The notes below the pieces were generated by a model that saw only the letters and a list, made by a program, of their open reading frames with translations, did not search any database and had not been told where the DNA came from. Made by a program: the position numbers and the translations under genes. Shown one piece after another: positions 14,950 to 22,420 of a stretch of 23,154 bases of DNA (position 1 is the first letter of the stretch; each line of letters opens with the position of its first letter). The stretch is from an uncultured Eubacteriales bacterium. GTDB taxonomy: Bacteria; Bacillota; Clostridia; Oscillospirales; Acutalibacteraceae. The stretch spans positions 1 to 23,154 of the forward strand of contig CAKUPP010000017.1 of assembly GCA_934675165.1 (NCBI GenBank), given 5' to 3'.

Positions 14950-14988
14950 ACTACTTTTGATACAAAACACCTTCTAAATATTTTTAAG

Positions 14989-16797
14989 CTAATCTTCGTC
15001 AAGCTTCAAAACTGACATAAATGCATCTTGAGGAATTTCAACTTTTCCAAGTTGCCTCATACGTTTTTTCCCCTCTTTTTGTTTTTCAAGTAACTTTTTT
15101 TTACGAGTAATATCTCCACCATAGCATTTAGCCAAAACATCTTTTCGCATAGCTTTAACTGTTTCTCTGGCAATAACTTTTCCACCAATACACGCTTGAA
15201 TTGGAACTTCAAAAAGCTGACGTGGAATTTTTTCTTTCAATTTTTCAGCCATCTTTCTTGCTCTATAATATGCTTTATCTCTGTGAATAATAAATGACAA
15301 AGCATCCACAACCTCACCAGCAAGCATTATATCTAGTTTTACAAGATTCGAATCTTGATATCCAGCCATTTCATAGTCAAAAGAGGCATACCCCTTTGTA
15401 CCAGACTTTAAAGCGTCGAAAAAATCATAAACTATTTCATTAAGTGGCAGTTTATAATGGATATCTACTCTCTCTGTATCAATATAATTCATACCAACAA
15501 AAACACCACGTCTATCCTGGCAAAGTTCCATTATAACTCCAATATACTCAGAGGGCGCATATATATGAGCATCCGTAACGGGTTCTTGTGCTTTTAAAAT
15601 ATTGCTTGGCGAAGGATAATTTATTGGATTATCAATATAAATCACATTGTTATCTGTAAGAACTAGTTTATATATTACACTGGGAGCTGTTGTTATTAGA
15701 TCAAGATTATATTCCCTTTCAAGACGTTCTTGGATGATTTCCATATGCAAGAGCCCCAAAAAGCCACATCTAAACCCAAATCCCAACGCAGTAGACGTTT
15801 CTGGCTCATATGAAAGAGCAGCATCATTAAGTTTGAGCTTTTCAAGAGCATCTTTAAGATCCCCATATTTTGAACCATCCAGCGGATATATTCCACAAAA
15901 AACCATTGGACTAACTTCTCTGTAACCAGGCAAAGGCTCTTTTGCAGGTTTACTTTGTAATGTAATTGTGTCCCCAACATGTGCCATGCTTACAGTTTTT
16001 ATTGAGGCTGCAATAAAACCAACTTCACCCGCACGCAAAACACCGGTATTTTCAAGCTCAGTAGCTTTTGACAGTCCACACTCCGTAACAGTAAAAATAC
16101 CCCCTCCAGCCATAAATTTAATTTTATCACCAACTTTTACTAATCCATCCACAACTCTTACGTAAACAACTACACCTTTATAAGCGTCGTAGTAAGAATC
16201 GAATATCAATGCTTTTAAAGGAGCCTTTTCATCACCTTTTGGAGGCGGAATATCTTTAACTATACTTTCTAAAACTTCTTTAACATTTTTGCCTGTCTTC
16301 GCTGAAATCCTGGGAGCTTCTTCTGCGGGGATACCTATTACATCTTCAATTTCATGGCAAACTCTTTCTGGCTCTGCACCCGGAAGATCTATTTTGTTTA
16401 TTACAGGAATTATTTCCAATCCGGCATCAAGAGCAAGATATGTGTTCGCCAACGTTTGAGCTTCTATGCCCTGCGAAGCGTCCACAACAAGCACAGCGCC
16501 TTCACATGCTGCTAAAGAACGTGAAACTTCATAATTAAAATCTACATGCCCAGGGGTATCAATCAAATTAAACAAATATTCTTCACCATCTTCAGCACGA
16601 TAAAAAAGACTTACCGCGTGAGATTTAATAGTAATACCACGTTCTCTTTCCAAATCCATATTATCTAAAAGTTGATTTTCCATTTCTCTTTTAGAAACAG
16701 AATCAGTAAGTTCCAACATTCTATCTGCAAGAGTAGATTTTCCATGGTCTATATGAGCTATTATGCTAAAATTCCTTATTTTATCTTTTTCAATCAT
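14989..16797 (-). CDS. lepA: translation elongation factor 4 (LepA)
   Basis: LepA is a ribosome-binding GTPase that acts on stalled or stressed ribosomes. At 602 residues it is of normal length. The G1 loop AHIDHGKST is at 14-22, the G2/G3 region contains ERGITIKSHAV and DTPGHVDF, and G4 is NKIDLP. The EF-G-like domains II, III and V follow, and the LepA-specific C-terminal domain ends with basic GGDITRKKKLLEKQKEGKKRM. The ATG at 16797 has GGGGATA upstream. It is flanked by a GT2 gene upstream and hemW downstream, apparently in one operon reading from pnp. Confidence 0.98.
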   Translation of the reverse strand: MIEKDKIRNFSIIAHIDHGKSTLADRMLELTDSVSKREMENQLLDNMDLERERGITIKSHAVSLFYRAEDGEEYLFNLIDTPGHVDFNYEVSRSLAACEGAVLVVDASQGIEAQTLANTYLALDAGLEIIPVINKIDLPGAEPERVCHEIEDVIGIPAEEAPRISAKTGKNVKEVLESIVKDIPPPKGDEKAPLKALIFDSYYDAYKGVVVYVRVVDGLVKVGDKIKFMAGGGIFTVTECGLSKATELENTGVLRAGEVGFIAASIKTVSMAHVGDTITLQSKPAKEPLPGYREVSPMVFCGIYPLDGSKYGDLKDALEKLKLNDAALSYEPETSTALGFGFRCGFLGLLHMEIIQERLEREYNLDLITTAPSVIYKLVLTDNNVIYIDNPINYPSPSNILKAQEPVTDAHIYAPSEYIGVIMELCQDRRGVFVGMNYIDTERVDIHYKLPLNEIVYDFFDALKSGTKGYASFDYEMAGYQDSNLVKLDIMLAGEVVDALSFIIHRDKAYYRARKMAEKLKEKIPRQLFEVPIQACIGGKVIARETVKAMRKDVLAKCYGGDITRKKKLLEKQKEGKKRMRQLGKVEIPQDAFMSVLKLDED

Positions 16798-16821
16798 CCA
16801 TATATCCCCTAGCTTTAATTT

Positions 16822-17910
16822 TTATGAATTTACAATACGTTTTAGATTATCAAGATTCTTTTGTTGCCAAGGAACCAGTTTCACATTGTATTTCAATACG
16901 ACTTCATCTTCAACTATTTTTATCAATTCGCTTGCATAAAACTTCTTTTCTTCATCATTTTCTAAATCTTCAGTTATGCGGCGGTACGTAAGATCAAAAA
17001 TTTTAGTAACAAGCCAATCATCAGCATCATTAAAATCAAATTCATTTCTGCGAGCAGCCAATTCCCGAGCTCCATTTATTGTTGATTTTAATATTTTTGA
17101 AGATTTCACACCTGTAACAGCCGACCCAGGTCGATTAATTCTGTACAAATAAAATGAGTTATCATCCTGAACCATTCTTGTTATATGAGGGAATACAAAT
17201 AAATTAAATAGCTGATCTTCATAATTTGCCATACCCTCTTTAAACCTTAAATTATTATCCTTAAGAATTGATGTTTTAAATACTTTTGTAGTTGCATATC
17301 CTATTTCATCAGCCATGTGGTAAAAAGGATTCTGATTTTTATTTCGTGTACGAATTTTAACTTTGGATTCATCATATGAATAAGATTTCAAGTCCGGATC
17401 TTTTCCATCTTCAAACTGCGAAAAAGTAAAAGCCACTGCTTCTGCATTATAGCGTGTAAAATCACGATAAACTTTTTCATAAGTATAATCCAACATAATA
17501 TCATCTGAATCAACAAAAGAAATATATGTCCCACTAGCTGCATCTATCCCCACATTTCTAGCTGACGAAACACCACCATTTTCTTTATCAATTATCTTGA
17601 TCCTTTCATCCTTAACAGCATGATTTTTTAAAATTTCAAGAGAATTATCTTTTGATCCATCATTTACACATATTATTTCTATATCTTTAAAAGTTTGATT
17701 TTCGAGACTGTTTAAACACTCATCAAGGTATTTTTCAGTATTGTAAACAGGAACAACTATAGAAAATTTGCAAGCATTTGCATCTTCAGAAGCAGAAGAA
17801 ATATTTTCTTCTCTGCACTGCATATAATAATTTATTCCAACAAATCCAAATGATAAAATTGCTATACAAATCAGTGTGATTACAGATAATTTTACAGAAA
17901 TTTTTTTCAT
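16822..17910 (-). CDS. membrane-anchored GT2 family glycosyltransferase, copy A
   Basis: The 362-residue protein has a basic N-terminus and one membrane segment (about 8-29), then a short acidic linker and a GT-A glycosyltransferase domain from about 48. The domain shows SIVVPVYNTEKYL, the nucleotide-binding NDGS at 83-86, and the metal-binding DSD at 134-136 in FVDSDD. The last 80 residues are charged. The enzyme should transfer a sugar from a nucleotide-sugar, but donor and acceptor are unknown. By the positive-inside rule (MKKISVK before, REEN after) the catalytic domain would face outside, which is odd because GT2 donors are cytosolic. AAAGGATG precedes the ATG. It is a close paralogue of copy B, from which it is separated by 26 bases; the two share a 41-base identical DNA block. 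Confidence 0.85.
   Translation of the reverse strand: MKKISVKLSVITLICIAILSFGFVGINYYMQCREENISSASEDANACKFSIVVPVYNTEKYLDECLNSLENQTFKDIEIICVNDGSKDNSLEILKNHAVKDERIKIIDKENGGVSSARNVGIDAASGTYISFVDSDDIMLDYTYEKVYRDFTRYNAEAVAFTFSQFEDGKDPDLKSYSYDESKVKIRTRNKNQNPFYHMADEIGYATTKVFKTSILKDNNLRFKEGMANYEDQLFNLFVFPHITRMVQDDNSFYLYRINRPGSAVTGVKSSKILKSTINGARELAARRNEFDFNDADDWLVTKIFDLTYRRITEDLENDEEKKFYASELIKIVEDEVVLKYNVKLVPWQQKNLDNLKRIVNS
17639..17679. repeat. 41-base direct repeat shared by GT2 copies A and B (first)
   Basis: This block is identical to 18814-18854. It encodes the ICVNDGSKDNSL segment of the nucleotide-binding region in both glycosyltransferases. Identity at every base, including synonymous positions, while flanking protein sequence has diverged, indicates recent duplication or gene conversion. 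Confidence 0.8.
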
Positions 17911-17936
17911 ATATTTTTCATCCTTTTACTACTATT

Positions 17937-19064
17937 TTACTTTTTTGGCTTTGAATTAGTTGTATGTTTCGATTTTGCCGTACTGATTTTTTCCAATACC
18001 TTTGACGCTTGTCGAAATTCATTTAAATCATTTTTTACTTTTTCGTCTAATTTTATTTTATATTTTTTTATAAATGGATCTAGAATTTTTAATATCTCTG
18101 AGCAATACCGTGCTTTTTCTTTTTTGTCTTTCATGCAATTTATTACTGGATCATACAAAAGTGTTTCTATACGCCAAACAATCCAACCATCACTACCTTT
18201 GAAACTAATTTTATTTCTACTTTCAACCATACCATTTGCAAGTTTTAAATAACTTTCAGCAAGTTTTTTAGGGTCTTTCATACCGGTAGCCATAGCAGAT
18301 CCAACACGTTCAACTCTGTAATGATGCAAAGCACTATTCGTTGTTACAAATTTATAAATTTGAGGAGCACTAAACCAACAAAACGCTGTATCTTCTCCCA
18401 GCGCTGCACCTGGTACAAATTCTAAATTATTATCCATAATCATAGACCTTTTCCAAAGCTTATTCCACACTACCGAACAGTCCATACCAAAATGATCAAA
18501 CGGATTTTCGTTATCCATACGCGTTTTAAAGCTTATGGATGGTTCTTTGTATTCTAAAACATCTTCAGAAAGTTTCTCACCATCTTTGAAAGTTGTGGAA
18601 GCATATTGAGTTACATCCGCATCATATTTTTCTGCTAAATTATACACTTCATCAATGGCATATGGTGCTAAAAGATCATCTGAATCAAGAAATGCTATAT
18701 ACTTACCTTTAGCACTTTTCATAGCTGTATTTCTCGCAATAGAAACTCCACCATTTTCCTTATCAATTATTTTTATTCTGCTATCTTTACGAGCGTGCTT
18801 TTTTAAAATATTAAGAGAATTATCTTTTGATCCATCATTTACACATATTATTTCCATATTCTTAAATGTTTGATCTTGAACACAGTTCAAAGTTTCATCA
18901 AGATACTTTTCTGTGTTATAAACTGGAATAATAACAGAAACTTTTACAGATTCACTATCATTATCCATATATTTAGAAAAGGCTTTCATTCCAGCAAATG
19001 CAAATGATGCAAGCGCTGTAAAAGCGAGTACAATTACCAACGATTTTTTTAATTTTTTATTCAT
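17937..19064 (-). CDS. membrane-anchored GT2 family glycosyltransferase, copy B
   Basis: About 375 residues, with the same plan as copy A: basic start (MNKKLKK), membrane segment at about 8-28, and a GT-A domain from about 40. The domain has SVIIPVYNTEKYL, NDGS at 76-79 and DSD at 127-129 in FLDSDD. A lysine-rich tail (KSKHTTNSKPKK) ends the protein. The ATG at 19064 is chosen because AAAGGGTAA lies 8 bases upstream; the frame is open 11 codons further but without a site. Donor and acceptor sugars are unknown. Predicted topology again puts the catalytic domain outside. Copies A, B and C lie in tandem between pnp and lepA, two genes not usually separated by such a block, suggesting insertion and local duplication. 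Confidence 0.85.
   Translation of the reverse strand: MNKKLKKSLVIVLAFTALASFAFAGMKAFSKYMDNDSESVKVSVIIPVYNTEKYLDETLNCVQDQTFKNMEIICVNDGSKDNSLNILKKHARKDSRIKIIDKENGGVSIARNTAMKSAKGKYIAFLDSDDLLAPYAIDEVYNLAEKYDADVTQYASTTFKDGEKLSEDVLEYKEPSISFKTRMDNENPFDHFGMDCSVVWNKLWKRSMIMDNNLEFVPGAALGEDTAFCWFSAPQIYKFVTTNSALHHYRVERVGSAMATGMKDPKKLAESYLKLANGMVESRNKISFKGSDGWIVWRIETLLYDPVINCMKDKKEKARYCSEILKILDPFIKKYKIKLDEKVKNDLNEFRQASKVLEKISTAKSKHTTNSKPKK
18814..18854. repeat. 41-base direct repeat shared by GT2 copies A and B (second)
   Basis: Second member of the identical pair with 17639-17679, in copy B. Confidence 0.8.
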
Positions 19065-19217
19065 TAAACTTACCCTTTCACTTCGTAGTGTAATCATTGC
19101 TTAAAAAATTCAATATGTAGTAATTTCTAAATATTCAAGCAAGAACACAATTTTATTAATCAAACAGTGTTTTATTATTACTATCTACAGATAGATAAAA
19201 TTTTCCATAATCTTGAT

Positions 19218-19973
19218 TTACAAACTCGTTAATATACAAAAAGGATTATCATCTTTTACTATTTTATAGATTAGCGAAAATGCTTTTGCGTTAAAAATAA
19301 CATTATCATTCTTTTCTGGCTCCTCACAAAAAGCAAGTTTATTTCTCATAATAAATGATCGATTATATATTTTATTTTTCACACTTTCGCATTCCACAAA
19401 AAATTTATCAAAAGTATTGTCACTCTTACTCCTTTTTTCCACACGAATTCTAGAAAAGTCATGCTCTCTACTTAAAAGTTCATTTAAGTTTGTTTCAGAA
19501 AAATTTATATGCCCAAATTCCATAATGTCAACTTGAAATCTTTCGGCACTTTCTACACTCTTTTCACAAGCATACGGGAAAAGCACGTCCGAATCATCAA
19601 AAAATAACAAGTACTCCCCTTTTGATGCTTTAATACCCAAATTTTTCATACGGCCACGTGTATCCTCATTGTCAGCCAAAACAAATTTTATACGACTGTC
19701 CTTATCCACATAATCAGAAATAATCATCCCACTAATACAATTTGATTTTTTACACACGCACACTACTTCTATTTTTTTTAGAGTTTGTTTTACCACACTT
19801 TCAAGAAATCGTTTTGTTTCAAACTCGTTCTCTGATACAAGTACAACCACAGTAACTTTTGGTGGCGACAATTTATTATGATTTTCGACAGATATATATC
19901 CTAAAATCATACACACTATAAATGTCACACCTATCAGACCATAGACAACAAATCTATTTGCACACCGGTTCAT
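19218..19973 (-). CDS. degenerate membrane-anchored GT2-like protein, copy C (probably frameshifted)
   Basis: The 251-residue product follows copies A and B in plan (membrane segment at about 9-28, then a GT-A-like fold) but has lost key sites. NDGS of the paralogues is replaced by CKKS at 74-77, and the FxDSDD metal site reads FFDDSD, so the second Asp of DxD is Ser. It ends soon after DDNPF, about 100 residues short. At that point lies a run of five T (CCTTTTTG). One more T, or a -1 shift, would continue as LYINEF and about 22 further residues to a TAA at 19156-19158; LY matches FYLY at the same place in copy A. This is either a decayed gene, a pseudoenzyme, or a site of slippage. The ATG at 19973 has AGAGG upstream; a TTG at 19979 is possible. 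Confidence 0.7.
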   Translation of the reverse strand: MNRCANRFVVYGLIGVTFIVCMILGYISVENHNKLSPPKVTVVVLVSENEFETKRFLESVVKQTLKKIEVVCVCKKSNCISGMIISDYVDKDSRIKFVLADNEDTRGRMKNLGIKASKGEYLLFFDDSDVLFPYACEKSVESAERFQVDIMEFGHINFSETNLNELLSREHDFSRIRVEKRSKSDNTFDKFFVECESVKNKIYNRSFIMRNKLAFCEEPEKNDNVIFNAKAFSLIYKIVKDDNPFCILTSL

Positions 19974-19989
19974 AGCCAACCTCTAACTT

Positions 19990-22077
19990 TTAATTTTTAA
20001 ACTCTTTCATTGAAAGATTGATTCTACCTTTGGAGTCAATCTCAGTTATTTTAACCATAACTTCATCACCCTCTGAAAGAACATCCGAAACTTTATTTAT
20101 ACGACGATTCGAAATTTGAGAAATATGGCAGAGCCCCTCTTTCCCCGGTAAAAACTCTACAAATGCCCCAAAATCCATTATCCTTATAACTTTTCCAAGG
20201 TATATCTGACCAACTTCTGGCTCTTTAACTATACTATTGATCATATCTAAAGCCTTATGGCAATTCGTAATATCAATTCCTAGAACGTATACTCGCCCAT
20301 CTTCCTCTATATCTACCTTAACATCATAATCTGCACAAATTTTTTGAACGACTTTACCACCTGACCCTATCACATCTCTTATTTTATCTATAGGTACGCT
20401 TGTTGTTAAAACTTTAGGAGCATATCTAGAAAGTTGTGGACGTGGTTCAGAAATCGCTTTTAACATAATTTCGTCTATAATATAATCCCTAGCTTTATGC
20501 GTTTTTTCCAATGCTTCCTTAATTATTTCTTTAGTTAATCCATGAATTTTTAAATCCATTTGAATTGCAGTAATACCTTTATGAGTTCCAGCTACTTTAA
20601 AATCCATGTCGCCAAAAAAATCTTCAAGCCCTTGTATATCAACCATCGTCATAAAACGGTCATTATCTGTAATCAAACCGCAAGAAATACCAGCAACAGG
20701 TGCTTTTATTGGTACGCCAGCATCCATCAAAGCCAATGTAGAACCACACACAGAAGCTTGTGACGTGGAACCATTAGAAGACAAAACTTCTGAAACAAGC
20801 CTAAGTGCATATGGAAATTTTTCAACAGAAGGTATCACAGGTAATAAAGCTCTTTCTGCAAGTGCACCATGCCCAATTTCGCGACGTCCTGGGCCTCTGC
20901 TTGGCTTCGTTTCGCCTACAGAATATGAAGGAAAATTATATTGGTGCATATATCTTTTTGATTCTTCTGAATCAATTCCATCCAACATCTGTGCATCACT
21001 CATTGGGCCAAGCGTCAACACTGTTAACACCTGAGTTTGCCCACGTGTAAACATTCCTGATCCATGAACTCTCGGCAGCAACCCTACTTGTGCATCTAAC
21101 GGTCTTATTTCATCCATCTTACGTCCGTCTACGCGTTTTTGTTCATCCAAAAGCCAACGCCTTACTATGTGTTTTTGAACTTTGTATAAACATTCATCTA
21201 TCTTTTTTTCTTCTTCTGGATAAATTTCATCAAACTTTTTATGAACATCTTCATAAATTGGCACTAAACGACTATCTCTCACTGTTTTATCATCTGTATA
21301 CAGTGCCGCCTCAAGATACTTTTCAGAATAATTTTTAATATCTTCAAACATTTCTTTAGAAGGTTCGGAACTTTCATAAATAAATTTTTCTTTTCCAATT
21401 TGAGATTTTATATCTTTTATAAATTTAATAATCTCCTTATTGGCTTCGTGAGCAACCATTATCGCCTCAAACATCTTCTCATCTGACACCTCATCTGCGC
21501 CAGCTTCTATCATTGGGATAAGCTCAGACGTTGAAGCCACTGTCAAAAAAAGAGAAGATTTTTCACGTTGCTTTACTGTTGGATTTATGATTATTTCTTC
21601 ATCTACAAGACCAACAAAAGCTCCAGAGATAGGTCCATCCCAAGGTATATCAGAAATACTGAGCGCTACTGACGTACCTATCATTGCAGTAATTTCTGGC
21701 GAACAATCTTCGTCTACAGACATAACAGTACAAACAACAGATACATCATTACGCATATCTTTTGGGAAAAGAGGCCTTATGGGCCTATCAATCACACGAG
21801 ATGCCAAAATAGCTTTATCAGATGGCTTGCCTTCGCGTTTAGTAAACGATCCAGGAATTTTTCCAACAGAATAAAGTCGTTCTTCAAAATCTACAGACAA
21901 CGGGAAAAAATCTATTCCTTCACGCGGTTTATCAGAAGCTGTAACAGCTACGTTCACGCATGTGTCACCATATCTAACCATACAAGAGCCGTTCGCCAAC
22001 TGTGCAAATTTTCCAGTTTCAATTACCAACGGTCTACCTGCAAATTGCGTCTTAAATATTCTATAATTTTCAAACAT
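19990..22077 (-). CDS. pnp: polyribonucleotide nucleotidyltransferase (PNPase)
   Basis: PNPase degrades RNA 3' to 5' using phosphate and forms a trimer, often in the degradosome. The 695-residue protein has two RNase PH domains (about 10-140 and 320-545) separated by an alpha-helical domain. A KH domain follows, with the GSGGKVVQKI loop at about 560, and an S1 domain begins at GQIYLGKVIRIMDFGAFVEF and ends at the C-terminus. FFPLSVDFEERLYSVGKIPGSF and RRExGHGALAERAL are typical PNPase segments. The ATG at 22077 is preceded by GGAGG. rpsO, its usual partner, is not adjacent. It heads a run of seven minus-strand genes with short gaps down to tsaD. Confidence 0.98.
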   Translation of the reverse strand: MFENYRIFKTQFAGRPLVIETGKFAQLANGSCMVRYGDTCVNVAVTASDKPREGIDFFPLSVDFEERLYSVGKIPGSFTKREGKPSDKAILASRVIDRPIRPLFPKDMRNDVSVVCTVMSVDEDCSPEITAMIGTSVALSISDIPWDGPISGAFVGLVDEEIIINPTVKQREKSSLFLTVASTSELIPMIEAGADEVSDEKMFEAIMVAHEANKEIIKFIKDIKSQIGKEKFIYESSEPSKEMFEDIKNYSEKYLEAALYTDDKTVRDSRLVPIYEDVHKKFDEIYPEEEKKIDECLYKVQKHIVRRWLLDEQKRVDGRKMDEIRPLDAQVGLLPRVHGSGMFTRGQTQVLTVLTLGPMSDAQMLDGIDSEESKRYMHQYNFPSYSVGETKPSRGPGRREIGHGALAERALLPVIPSVEKFPYALRLVSEVLSSNGSTSQASVCGSTLALMDAGVPIKAPVAGISCGLITDNDRFMTMVDIQGLEDFFGDMDFKVAGTHKGITAIQMDLKIHGLTKEIIKEALEKTHKARDYIIDEIMLKAISEPRPQLSRYAPKVLTTSVPIDKIRDVIGSGGKVVQKICADYDVKVDIEEDGRVYVLGIDITNCHKALDMINSIVKEPEVGQIYLGKVIRIMDFGAFVEFLPGKEGLCHISQISNRRINKVSDVLSEGDEVMVKITEIDSKGRINLSMKEFKN

Positions 22078-22150
22078 TGAATTCCTCCAAAAAATTTATT
22101 AATTTACATTACGATAAATAATTATATTCTTCTTTAAAATACTAACTTAT

Positions 22151-22156
22151 ATTATA
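22151..22156 (-). promoter_or_regulatory. possible -10 element of the pnp promoter
   Basis: A consensus TATAAT on the minus strand lies about 75 bases before the pnp start codon. No convincing -35 hexamer is found at normal spacing, so the call is weak in such AT-rich DNA. Confidence 0.3.
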
Positions 22157-22312
22157 TACTATTTGTGAAATAAAATAAGCATATTTTTTATAAAAATTCA
22201 ATTTTTTTTAAATCAGTTAATATTTTATTATTTTTTTGATTATTTTGAATTTTTTAGTTACATAAAAAAATAAATTTTATTAAAAATTCACAACTGCACC
22301 TATAAAACAATA

Positions 22313-22355
22313 ACAAAAAATCCACCTGTTTATACGAACTCAAAACAGATAGATT
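22313..22355 (-). terminator. terminator of the LRR gene
   Basis: On the minus strand a 13-bp stem (22343-22355 with 22319-22331, two G-U pairs) with an 11-base loop is followed by TTTTTTG. It lies about 65 bases past the LRR stop codon. A T-run on the opposite strand also allows bidirectional use. Confidence 0.75.
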
Positions 22356-22420
22356 TTTTATATTTACATCTTCTTAAACTTTATCTTTAATTTTTTACTT
22401 TTTTATCGCTTTCAAAAACT

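Larger units (their letters stand above)
22078..22420. other. AT-rich intergenic region between the LRR gene and pnp
   Basis: About 340 bases with no credible gene. It contains a possible pnp -10 element (TATAAT on the minus strand at 22151-22156, poor -35) and the LRR gene terminator at 22313-22355. The remaining sequence is almost entirely A and T. Confidence 0.6.

Noticed and set aside
20606..21034. 142-codon plus-strand frame inside pnp
   Set aside because: It is antisense to a highly conserved part of PNPase; the open frame follows from pnp codon use.
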